Assembly (NCBI GenBank): GCA_015501595.1
Contig: JADNRX010001023.1
Coordinates: forward strand, 1 to 16,004
Length of the DNA: 16,004 nt
Origin: Hymenopellis radicata
Lineage: Eukaryota; Basidiomycota; Agaricomycetes; Agaricales; Physalacriaceae
Direction of reading: 5' to 3'
Positions 6,975 through 15,630 of this stretch are shown here, in pieces (position 1 is the first letter of the stretch; every line of letters begins with the position of its first letter). Under the pieces are notes generated by a model that saw only the letters and a list, made by a program, of their open reading frames with translations, was not told the origin of the DNA and ran no database searches. The position numbers and the translations under genes were made by a program.

Positions 6975-9391
6975 ATGTTACTCTTCCTCCCGCAAGAGTT
7001 AATTGACAGGATTATAGATTTTGTTAATGATATTGCCGACGACTGTTCGGAACAAGGCTCTTTCGGACACCAAAATCTATGTGCATGCTCTCTAGTATCA
7101 CGCCGTCTCTTTCCTCGTGCCCGATATCACCTCCTCCAACGAATCCAATTACGCGTTGACCGACATTATCCTTACTACTCGACAAACCGCATGTCAGAAG
7201 CAGCCAAGTTTGAGTATCGCGTTCTCAGTTCGTCTCCTCAAGCACGGCATTTTCGTTACAAGGATCGCTTTCACGCCGTTGGTCTCTACTCACGACACCC
7301 TCAACGCGCTGTTCTCTCCTCCAGACATCGCTCTATCAAGTGTCATCCGTGATCTTCCGCGTCTTGGTCATATCGCCTTTCACAACTTTCCCGCTATGGC
7401 AATCCGCGAGGATTTCATGTCTTTATTTTCGACCAAGGACATCACTCACGTCGAATTCGACGCATCAAGATTTCTTTCGTTAACGGATGTCAAGCACGCC
7501 TTCATTACTTTTCCCCGACTACGAACCTTGCGCATTGCTCACGCCGGCACAGTCTTTGACTCTTGGGACAGGGACGGCATTATCACCAATCCAACCGTTG
7601 TCTCCATTATTCCGCAGAGTCTTGAAAGTCTCATCTTGGACCACGTCGAAATGTTGGAAGCGCAGATGCTTACTCGCCTTTCTGATATCGGCTTTTTTCC
7701 TCTTTCTCAGATACGCCGATTGGTCTTGACACTGGAGACCTATTCGGATAGTGGTCTATGTAGGCTTTGGGCGCAGCTGCGGTCTCTAGAAGAGCTAGAC
7801 ATCGGGGTGGCGGATTTGCTGCTAGATCCTGATCTGTGCGTTGTTTCTTGATTTACTTCGTCGTCTTTGCTGATTATGTTCGACAGGCTAGAGGAAGACT
7901 CTTATCTCGCGCTGGTCAATTTGCGCACTCTCTCCTTGACGTTGACGCTTGCACCGAAAGATGACATGACTCCAAACGTCGTGAGCACAAGGATATGGAC
8001 GTTCTGGATGCGTAGTCTTCAGTCTTCTCTGCTGTGTCACCTTCATAGTTTCCGGCTTGCGGTGCGTCTCACATCTGAGTCTTCTTCCTCATCTGATACT
8101 TCCCTAGTATCACAGTCAAGGGCCTTCTTTCGTGATACCGTCTCGTCAGAAATGGGAGTTGTTGGCCGGAGTGTTAAATGACATCGGAACACTGAAATCG
8201 ATAAATCTATCCCTTCATTCGCAAGGTCTTCCGGTCTCGGCGCAACAGGGATGGAGGCATGATATGCTACGATTTTTCACGCAGCCGGGGAGGTTTCTTA
8301 CATTAGAGACGTTCGGTGGGTATTAGAGACCTCAACGAGTCATTTGCGAGTCAGACTCGCGACTCGGGACGTGAGTACTCACGCAAAAATCAGTCTAGTT
8401 CAGACTCGCGTCAGACTCGACTCGCGATGACTCGCGAGTCGTCGCGAGTCTACTCGTGAGTACTCACCATGAGTCCGAGTCATCTCGGATACTCACGAGT
8501 ACTCGCGAGTCTATGCACCCCCGTAGTCATGCACAGCGAGCATCCCCGGGCAATGGCACGGGGACAGTCAGTTGGGCATGAGGATGGGGTGGTGATGATG
8601 GTGATGGTGAGGGGTGGTGGTGGTGAGGGGAGTGGTGGTGGTTGTTGTCGTCGTCGTCGTTGATGTATCCATCCGCCTTATCACATCGCGTCCTCCTCCT
8701 CTGCCTCCTCACCGCATCGCGTCCTCCTCCTCATCGTGGCGTCATCGCCGCAATCCAGTCGTCGTTGTAGTCGTCGTCGTCATCTGGGTCATCGTCCAGG
8801 ACTCCAGATCACGGTCCAGTCGTCGTGTGCCCTGCTGCTGTCGCAGAGACAGCAGCAGAGACGGCAGCAGAAGGCTCAGCACAGAGCCAAAGCCAGAGAC
8901 ACACCCCAGCGGCTGCCTGACAATCGTCAGAGCAGCGGGGGCGACAATCGTCGCTCCCCAGGTGGTCGTGGTGGTCGTCAGAACAGAGAGAGACCACTCG
9001 ATCAGACGCTGACGCGTCGCTTCGGGACTCGGCCCGGATCGCCGGATCGGGCAGGATAATCGCGCACGTCTCGTTCTCGAGACGTTGCGGACCATTTGCT
9101 CTGCAAAAAATTCGTAAATTTAGTTTAAATATAGATCTAAATATTTGCGAGTCATTGTGTGATGACTCGCGGTCTGAAAATCAATACTCAGACTCGTGCT
9201 CGGACTCGCGAGTATGTGACTCGCGAGTCACACGAGTGCGAACGCCGACGTGCCCGAAGCGAGTCGAGTCACCAGATGACTCGGTGACTCGGTGACTCGT
9301 TGAGGTCTCTAGTGGGTATTGTTGTATTTGCTCAGTGTCCGACTTGGGTTTTCTGACGCCTGTTGGAATCGCAGGTGATCCGGGTCTCTAA
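6975..9391 (+). CDS. F-box protein, one frameshift, transposon in its last intron or 3' end
   Basis: The start is the ATG at 6975 after a leader intron. Residues 5-50 form an F-box (LPQELIDRIIDFV, then CSLVSRRLFPRARYHL), which binds Skp1 in SCF ubiquitin ligases. The rest is a leucine-rich, LRR-like region (LPRLGHIAF, FPRLRTLRI, LRSLEELDI) that would choose the substrate. The frame shifts once near 7250 (CATTTTC). Introns are 7836-7886 (GTGCGT...GACAG) and 8062-8107 (GTGCGT...CCTAG, CTGAT), both phase-consistent. The third coding stretch 8108-8315 ends at donor GTGGGT. An hAT element sits 8 bp into that intron, with the acceptor at 9374 (CTGAC branch point). The last exon 9375-9391 adds GDPGL and a stop. 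If the intron is not removed, the protein ends at TAG 8324-8326 inside the element. Length is about 420 residues. Fungal F-box genes of this type are numerous and fast-evolving. The frameshift may be real or an error. Confidence 0.75.
8338..8515. repeat. left subterminal repeats of the hAT element
   Basis: This is a dense array of ACTCGCGAGTC, GACTCGCGA, AGTACTCAC and related palindromes in both orientations, mirrored at 9145-9300. The right side ends with an 8-bp tandem GACTCGGT unit (9278-9300). Confidence 0.8.
8585..8775. repeat. triplet microsatellites inside the hAT element
   Basis: Runs of GGT (8610-8640) pass into GTC/GTT (8643-8665), then TCC-rich and GTC-rich tracts to about 8775. 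They create several long but meaningless open frames of V, H, R or D on both strands. Confidence 0.7.
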
Positions 9392-9699
9392 CTGTAGAAG
9401 TAGTCTGGGGTTCACTCTGTTTGTCTTTACGTGGGTTTTTATGAAGTATTTCCCTGTTTTGGAATTGTCGGGCAAGCTTTTTCGCAGCGACTAGTGCTTT
9501 GAACCGTTTTCCGAAACGACGTGACAGACAGTGCTCTGATTTTGACTGCCATGAGCTGCCAGTGCCATGCCGCTGAAGACGACGACCGCCATTTGGGACT
9601 GGACGACAGCCTCTAAGCATGTTATGCGGACTCTATACCACCATCGGTAGGTGACGGCACTAGGTCTGTGTTCGATGCAGGGCGTTCTGTTTCGCGTAA
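9392..9699. other. downstream region of the F-box gene, no gene assigned
   Basis: This holds the presumed F-box 3' untranslated sequence. Minus-strand open stretches are present (for example one ending in VVFSGMALAAHGSQ near 9530-9600), but they lack a coherent exon chain or a domain. Confidence 0.35.
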
Positions 9700-10129
9700 A
9701 TGAGAAAGTGGACGAGAGTACCATTTGCTCTGCCGAAGGGAAAAGGACCAAGGAATAATACGCACTATACGCACTACGAAAAGCAAAATCGGATAGTCCG
9801 CCGCTGTACTAGTCACCCATTCACGCATGCCGCTAGCTACGACCACCGAACTTCTTGTATGAATCCTCAGCATTCATTTTCGACGTCGGGCTCACCGTCT
9901 CCTTTCCGTCTCCCGTAAATCGATCTTGGGCAAGGACAAGTGAGTGAGAGTGCTCATGTAGTCTGTCAATATGCTAACCTTCCCCGAGTAGAGCATGATG
10001 GGGCATGCGGTCCCGCCGGCATCTCGTTGGGACCACAACGATACGGAGATATCAAATCCGAAGGATGCGTACCTTCGTCTTGCGCCCTCTTCAACGCGCG
10101 CTTTCTACTTACGTCCTTCTGCATGGTAG
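9700..10129 (+). pseudogene. weak two-exon ORF, unidentified, in-frame stop in exon 1
   Basis: An open frame from ATG 9700 (MRKWTRVPFALPKGKG) runs to TAA 9916-9918. Without that stop it would continue in the same frame through a good intron (9940-9991, GTGAGT, GCTAACC branch point, GAGTAG). The second exon (9992-10129) reads PPASRWDHNDTEI and NPKDAYLRLAPSSTRAFYL before TAG. An ATG at 9995 could alone give 44 residues. The amino-acid make-up of exon 2 is protein-like, but no family was recognised. It lies between the end of the F-box gene and the convergent end of the next gene. It could be a decayed gene or a transcribed non-coding leader. Confidence 0.3.
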
Positions 10130-10351
10130 GCCATGTCGTCGATTCTATTTGCGACTACATACAATAGCGCGGAATGCAACATGAAGAGCAAGATGCAAGA
10201 TAACACAGACAGGAAACAGATGACTAGAGAATGTGGCGGTAACGAGCGTGAATCATTATGGCTAGTATAGTATGACGATTTGTTTGGGAACCTTGGAAAG
10301 TGTACATTAGGCATCCACGGAGACGAAAAGCAATACCATTACAAACCTTTC

Positions 10352-11415
10352 TTATTCTGACCGTCTGCGTCCTACGATGATGTGAGAACGGACCCGAGAC
10401 GAGAACATATCCACTTACGCTTCCTCTCCGGCTCAGACTTCCTGTGGACCGGCGCTGCCAAAGATCTGGACCGACTCCGAGTTCCATCCTTGCGCGAGCT
10501 GCTTGAGGCAGCCGTATTCCAATTGATGTCATGGAGGACCCTCTTCTGCCTGCTGAAACTTGGATTACTGGAGAGCGTTCCTTCGGGCACCGTCAGCCGG
10601 TGCTGCCAGATTTCCACAAGGTCCACCGGTACACCGATGAAGTAACGTGAAACAGCCTTGGCTAGGGAATGGCGGCGCCTATGAGAATTGGGATCAAAGC
10701 ACAATAATGCAGCCTCGAGCTCGGTTGTGTCCACCACCCAGCGGCTATCGTCAGACAGAAAATCAATGATCAGCTTGCGTTCCGGAGAGTCCACAACATC
10801 TTCTGGGGTATATGCGCCTTCTTGCAGCCGCTGAGCACTTCTGAGAATCTTGAGCTTTGCCTCCGGTGTGATGAGGCTGCAGGATCTGGAAGGCGTGGGA
10901 TTGGCAAGATAGTCTTGGACGACTTGTCGCGTCATAGGCTGGTACATGTTGGCGTGTTCAAGCGGCTTCAGCACCCACTTCGCCGGGCAATGGGCGCCAA
11001 TAGAGATAGCTGCCTTTGCAGGAGCATCGCGTTGAGCATCGAGAAGCTCGCGAAGCGATAGATGCCAGATCTGGATCAGCGCGGGTGGCAGGCCTGCGTA
11101 TTTGGCGTCGATGCCGGCGAGTAGGTCGCCGAGTGACAACTCGTGTGGGAAGGAAAGGAGGATGGGAACGAATTCAGAAGCCGCAATGATTCGACGGTGC
11201 TTCCATATCAGTCCTTGCCCCGGTACGATACGAGCATCTTCGAGGTATGTGTGACCTGGGCTCCATGCACGAAACATCGACTTGTCCACAGGGCGCCGCT
11301 GCAGAGCCATCTTCAACTGAAGGATCTCGAACTGCGAAAGGACACCACGGATGTTGTTGAAATCATTGACGTACAGCCGGACAACCTCGGCAGCGACGGT
11401 GTACGGGTGGCGCAT
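10352..11415 (-). CDS. protein with two copies of an unrecognised ~115-residue domain and a basic tail
   Basis: From ATG 11415 a single long exon runs to 10419. A 47-nt intron (10372-10418, GTAAGT...CGTAG) leads to a last exon adding a basic end, giving RKRRRRSE and TAA at 10354-10352; total 338 residues. A good acceptor just upstream (TTAG, exon from 11427 reading LNHL before the Met) means a short first exon may lie upstream. Residues 5-121 and 159-274 align with each other and with residues 28-141 of the divergent gene at 12752. Shared features are a V..Y(V/L) helix start, a hydrophobic L..LL-type middle and a GLPPALIQIWH / GVPVDLVEIWQ end. The C-terminal third is rich in S, R and K (RSRSRS), suggesting nuclear location. 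No known catalytic motif or homeodomain signature is visible. The function is unknown. Confidence 0.8.
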
Positions 11416-11431
11416 GAGATGGTTGAGCTAA

Positions 11432-12227
11432 GATAATGAAACGGATATCATACAACGGCGTGAAGGATATCGCCTGTGATTCCAGATGCGGAAGGCCAGA
11501 GAGGGAGGGAGGGTAACGCAGGGAATGTAGTGGTGTCCGGTTAAGAGTACTGCTGCCAAAAATGGACTCGGACACGAATTCAGATCGCGCCCGAAAGGAA
11601 AAGACTATTTTGGGAAACACGACCTCAGTGCCCGCCACTGCAACTGGGGCGTCTACCCTAGCTCGAGCACTGTATGTTTGCTCAGGTCCTTCGCGTTTAC
11701 ACGAGTTAGACATAGAGGATGACAGGCGAGATAGGAAAGCATCTATTCAGTCCACATTGATCGATTGACGACTATGAGTTGACACACTGCTATGAGTAAA
11801 ATCCCTGCGTTCTGAAGAGTCAAGCTGCTACAGGAGCCCTGATTACACCCTTTGGAAGACCCTTATTTAATAGTGCTTGTGATACTAAACATGACGAGCT
11901 GTCGAAAGGACGCCATGTCGTATTATCAAGATCGTGGTTATCAGACTGCCGTCCAGCCAGCGATTCAGCGCTATGCTTCGTGGATTCAGCATAGATAGAG
12001 GTAAAGAACTTGAAGAAGTAGCAGTGGCGGATGACCGCGGTAGATCCATTGTCACAGCGAGTAACCGTCGACCGGAACTGGAAGTCCCCACGTTTAGGAA
12101 GACCTCCTTTGCTTTCCAGCATAGCAAGCTACTAGTTTTCACAAAAACTAGAAAACTACTTGCTGGCAGATTGTGTAAACCCAGGGGGCCGTGAAGACGA
12201 CGAAAAGAAGAAGGAGGTAGGTGATGA
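11432..12227. other. region between the divergent genes, no firm gene
   Basis: This should contain the promoter of the minus-strand gene. A 68-codon plus-strand ORF (11562-11768, MDSDTNSDRARKEKTI) has a GTATGT donor-like site inside and is fully antisense to the leader of the minus gene. Other open frames (11820-12241, both strands) look random. A short hairpin CTAGTTTT/AAAACTAG is at about 12132-12151. No clear TATA box could be assigned. Confidence 0.4.
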
Positions 12228-12704
12228 ATGATCGCCGCCACACCCCCCGGAGAGTTACAGGAGTACGAACACCTGTTGGAAGGCCACGAATACAGAAAAG
12301 GTTTCTTCAGGGTTAACTGTGAACTAGATATTATAAGGAAACCGACGTATCCTAGACCGCCTTCCGGTGTTAGGCTTCAAGTTGAGCCTACTGAGTATAC
12401 GTACTTAGTACTTGGTAGGCTCGCTAGAGACCTTGGACAGCTGGGTACTGCAGTGTCCAGGACATGGCAAAACCCAGTGGTGGCAGGCCTAGGTTGGGTT
12501 TCCGACAAACTACTAGCCACAGGCTATGAACAGACTATCCACAAACTATCGACAACTCCTATCCCCAACTTCAGTCATAACTTTTTTCACACACGGTGTG
12601 CCTGCCGATCACTTCTGTTGCCAATCTTTGTTTCCTTCCATCACCACGTCCGGGCAACCTTCTCTCTTCATATTTCCGTTCCTAGAAAACCACCCTCTAA
12701 CTAG
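12228..12704 (+). CDS. 158-codon upstream ORF of uncertain status
   Basis: ATG 12228 opens a frame with a protein-like first two thirds (LLEGHEYRKGFFRVNCEL, VAGLGWVSDKLLATGYEQ) and a last third that looks like a pyrimidine-rich leader (12580-12700). It ends at TAG 12702-12704, whose last base is the first base of the leader-intron donor GTGAGT. After removal of that intron the frame would still stop, at TAATG overlapping the next gene's ATG. I do not recognise the product. It may be chance, a decayed gene, or a long uORF. Two near-inverse segments around 12372-12422 (TAGGCTT...AGCCTA and GAGCCTAC...GTAGGCTC) can fold. Confidence 0.25.
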   Translation: MIAATPPGELQEYEHLLEGHEYRKGFFRVNCELDIIRKPTYPRPPSGVRLQVEPTEYTYLVLGRLARDLGQLGTAVSRTWQNPVVAGLGWVSDKLLATGYEQTIHKLSTTPIPNFSHNFFHTRCACRSLLLPIFVSFHHHVRATFSLHISVPRKPPSN

Positions 12705-12751
12705 TGAGTAACCGACTGTTTGATTACATCGCCTTTCCTGACAGCTTTCAG
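12704..12751 (+). other. 5' leader intron directly before the ATG
   Basis: GTGAGT at 12704 and CTTTCAG ending at 12751; the next base starts ATG 12752. This decides the start: the open frame upstream of 12752 has only GTG at its beginning, so the protein begins MGKTRTHKQQ. A second AG (CTGACAG, 12744) is a possible alternative acceptor. Confidence 0.65.
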
Positions 12752-14240
12752 ATGGGCAAAACACGGACTCACAAACAACAACGCGACCCCGAGGAGCCTG
12801 TTATTCCCACCGAACGTTACCCCAATGTTCATGACTTCACGGCCGCGCTCGTTACGCAATACATCGCCACTTGCGACCTGGCATCGGTCCTTACTAGAAC
12901 TCAATACGACGATATACTGCGGTCTGTCCGTGATGGCAATCGGACGGTCGCCGCATCAACGCCGTTCATGCACCCGTTCTTGACACGCAAAGCGACGACT
13001 GTGAAGAAAGGACAACTGTTTGCTCATGACCGTCGGGTGGTCTGTCTAGATGATTTTGTCACCACTTTACTCTCCATCCCAATTGACGTATCTCTACGTG
13101 ACATGCGGCGCATCGCGGAGGAGAGTTTTGTTGGACTGCCTTTTGCTCTCGTCGAGCAATGGCACACGGGACTTCAACAGCTACCATTTGCGCGATTTCT
13201 AGAGGAGTCCAGGACCACCGAGCGAGATGCCGAGAACGCGGTTGCTGGAGAGGCGGAGTCTCAGTCTGCGATTGATGTCGATGCCAGTCAGGCCGCAAGT
13301 GCTTTCGAGGCCACGTCCACCACTCATGTATCTTCCTCTCCCGAAGCGACTACAGGCCATGGCTCCTCTCCGCCCCAGTCCAAGAAGAGATTGAGAGACG
13401 ATCTAACTGTGCCAGGTGAGAATGAAAGGGTGTCTATATCTGATCCGGATGTTGATAAAGACTTTCCCAGATTATCCGACTGACGCGACCGAAGTTCCTA
13501 GTGCTGTCGATGATCCCAAGGAAACCGTGTCGCAGTCATTATCAAGACCTCTATCTCCTGCTTCCTCACCTCTGGCTGCTGTCGACTTGGTGCCTGAGGC
13601 ACAGGAGTCTGCCGTTCAAGTTGCCGCCCGAGGATATCTTGCCCTTTCGCTGGAGGAGTTGTATGAAAAAATCGACCAAGAGACTGTTGCGCTACGAGAA
13701 CAGCTCTCCGAAACGGCGGCTGATTGGATGTCCTTCAAGGGGGGCATCTTCCTCGGAACAGCCGATGCAGCAGCGAGTATGTCTTTTCTCCTTTGACTCG
13801 CAATGCTGGTTTGACAAACATTTGGTGCAGCTCAGGCACGCTACGAGCACACGCGTAATCTTGCCTTTGAGGCGTTTCCGATGTCGATAGAAGAGGTAAG
13901 TTTACATTCACCTATGCCAGTAGTTTGTTCATGGTGAGGTCTTACAGGCCCAACTTTTGGCTCATATTTGCATGGAAGAGCCGCTAGACGACGTATGCCA
14001 TTTACTATTCCTCTATACTGGTTTCCCTCTCTGATGAATCATACCAGCCGCTCGATGCTGCGAGAACGGTACGTGTCAGCCGCTGGCTTGCTATTTGTAT
14101 CTGATGCACACCCGCAGTACGGTCATCTCTGGTCGGAAGACTTGGGCGGACATGGACACTACGTGAAGGATTGGTTAGCCGAACTTGACGATGCTCTTGG
14201 GCCACTTCTTAGAGAAACTGAGGTGGCATTTGGAGTTTGA
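12752..14240 (+). CDS. protein with one copy of the shared unknown domain plus a C-terminal coiled-coil region
   Basis: Six coding exons: 12752-13415, 13471-13776, 13831-13895, 13948-13992, 14048-14068 and 14118-14240. All phases agree and the sum is 1224 nt, giving 407 residues and TGA. Introns are 49-55 nt with GTGAGA, GTATGT, GTAAGT, GTATGC and GTACGT donors. Residues 28-141 are the domain found twice in the divergent gene 1.3 kb away, ending VGLPFALVEQWHTGL. Next comes an acidic, serine-rich linker (about 150-300) with a basic cluster KKRLRDD at 211-217, a possible nuclear signal. The C-terminal part holds a helical, coiled-coil-like segment (LEELYEKIDQETVALREQL) and a further helical end (WLAELDDALGPLLRE). 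The fifth exon has only 21 nt (PLDAART). The frame is intact, unlike most of the window. The function is unknown; a nuclear, self- or partner-associating protein is my inference. Confidence 0.85.
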
Positions 14241-14369
14241 CAACCATCTCATTTTCTGAATTCTGTATGTATGACTCCTTCGTTAATAGCCTAAAACTGT
14301 ATCATTACGTCTCTCATATCATGTTGTCCTTTCATAAGTATCATAACATAACTTTTCATCACTCCGCCA
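14241..14369 (+). other. 3' untranslated region between convergent ends
   Basis: An A/T-rich stretch follows the TGA at 14240 with no open frame of note. It is shared with the 3' end of the convergent pseudogene that stops at 14370. No perfect AATAAA is seen; CATAAG and CATAAC-type sequences at 14334-14350 could serve. Confidence 0.4.
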
Positions 14370-15190
14370 TCAAGGCGGGAGACTCCAGTCAACAGCCTTG
14401 GCCTCCCCGGCCTTCACCACGCGAGAGTCCTCTTCCAGTCTCTTCATCGCACAAACATCCTCTTCTTCCTGCCTCAGCTTCGCGACTTCCACAACCTTGA
14501 CTTGCACTGTCTGACACGCTTCTTCTTCTTTCGCCTTCACCGCCTTCTGATACTCGATCCATCTACGAAGCAACGTATCAGATCGCGAGCCAGGAAGACG
14601 ACCCTCTGGGATTGAGCACGTCAGATCGTTGTACTGGTAATACTCCATTGGAACGACGACAGGCTGGGATTGGCACCAAACGGCATTGGTGGTGCGCGGT
14701 ACATGCGAGGAGTCATTGCAACCTTGGAGAACGCGGTCGGTGGTTGGCATTGACCGGGAAACCCCAACTCGTTCTGGGGTTGGGGAGGCATAAACGCAGT
14801 AGCGGGTGGTGGAGGAAGGACTTGGCCTGGGGAGCGGCCCGTGCGCGAACAACAGGCGTCGGCTTCTTGCGGTCATAAGGCTTGGGTCGCTTCATGCTCT
14901 TCTTCTCCTTGGGCACTGCGCGTAGAGGCAGTTTCCCCCACAGGCTCCAAAGACCTATCAGGTCTCGGAAGCTCAAACGACACATGAGCCACCCACTCCC
15001 CGCTTGTGCGCTTTGTCCCGCGCTATCAGCCGCTTTGATGAGTTCGCCCTCCAGATCAATCCGATACTTTTGTTCCTTTGATGTGAGGCTATCAAAGGAG
15101 TCTTTTCCGCAAACTCAGTGTAGTTGTCCTGATATGTTTTAAAGAGGAGCGTGTAGTTGGAGACGCGTGTCTTTGGTACATGGAAATGAA
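14370..15190 (-). pseudogene. coiled-coil and proline-rich gene, multiply frameshifted
   Basis: Protein-like segments follow one another on the minus strand in changing frames, with no room for introns at the switches: VSNYTLLFKTYQDNYTEFAE (about 15170-15115), SLTSKEQKYRIDLEGELIKA (15100-15030), EWVAHVSFELPRPDRSLEPV (about 14997-14935), then a proline-rich part (PPPPATAFMPPQPQ, PRMYRAPPMPFGANP, 14830-14660), and a last open part 14650-14370 (YYQYNDLTCSIPEGRLPGS, a K/E-rich coiled coil with YQKAVKAKEEEA, ending WSLPP). At least three single-base shifts and a TGA (near 14877) interrupt it, and no ATG is found at the upstream end. I do not recognise the family. A low-quality assembly could also cause such breaks, though the neighbouring gene at 12752 is intact. 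Confidence 0.6.
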
Positions 15191-15544
15191 GAGTGTATGA
15201 GAAAATGAAGAGGGTTCGCACAGCAAACGAGAATGAGGAGGGCGCGGCGCGGCAGTGGTGGTAGACAATAGCAAGTTACAAAGAGCACGAACGCGCTATT
15301 GTTTAGGCCAAAGCTGATCACGTGCAGCGTGTTTTGCGCGAACAATGGCACGAGTGTCCCGATCAATGCAGAAGCGGGCAATGGATTACCACGAGGAACA
15401 AGGGAGATATTTATCGTCGGAGGTACAAAGCGAAAAGCACCGGTACTTCGAGGGCTGGGGAAGTGTGCCGTCGCAATAATCTTCAAGACGTGATGAGCCA
15501 CGTTATTTCAATTGATAAAACATACTTACAGTTTTAAAGTCACA
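15190..15544. other. stretch without a supported gene
   Basis: Long open frames on both strands (15139-15501 minus, 15299-15537 plus) show no domain, no good splice sites and biased composition. The part near 15190-15280 would be the upstream region of the broken minus-strand gene. Confidence 0.4.
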
Positions 15545-15630
15545 TTATTTTGGCTGAGCTCTTGCGTAGAAGATATCCTCAACCTCCTCGCCGTTCTCTG
15601 TTCCATCGACTCCCAACATTGGAATCAAGG
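15545..15630 (-). CDS. possible last exon of an unidentified minus-strand gene
   Basis: After an acceptor GCTGTCAG with a CTGAT branch point 10-15 nt upstream, the minus strand reads LIPMLGVDGTENGEEVEDIF and ends RAQPK, TAA (15547-15545). An acidic end like this is protein-like. The preceding exon could not be placed with confidence (a GTACTG donor near 15682 is possible). No family was recognised. Confidence 0.22.

Larger units (their letters stand above)
8324..9311. mobile_element. non-autonomous hAT-type element, 988 bp
   Basis: Perfect 19-bp inverted ends TAGAGACCTCAACGAGTCA are flanked by an exact 8-bp duplication GTGGGTAT (8316-8323 and 9312-9319), the hAT signature. Subterminal regions (8338-8515 and 9145-9300) are packed with GACTCGCGAGTC-like palindromic units, a likely transposase-binding layout. 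The interior has GGT/GTC triplet runs and a Q/R-rich open stretch (8736-9059), but no hAT transposase or dimerisation domain. It is movable only in trans. It inserted into the F-box gene just after the donor GTGGGT. Confidence 0.93.

Noticed and set aside
8614..9095. Long open frames on both strands inside the hAT element (V-rich, H-rich, T-rich and Q/R-rich)
   Set aside because: They arise from GGT, GTC and CAG triplet runs and overlap in several frames. None shows hAT transposase motifs, so I treat them as by-products of microsatellites.
12704..12751. N-terminal extension of the plus-strand domain protein beginning at 12704
   Set aside because: The first codon is GTG, not ATG, and the segment has the donor GTGAGT and acceptor TTTCAG of a normal leader intron.
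10352..14240. Homeodomain mating-type (HD1/HD2) pair
   Set aside because: The divergent layout and nuclear-type basic clusters suggested it, but no WFxNxR-type recognition helix or homeodomain is visible in either protein.
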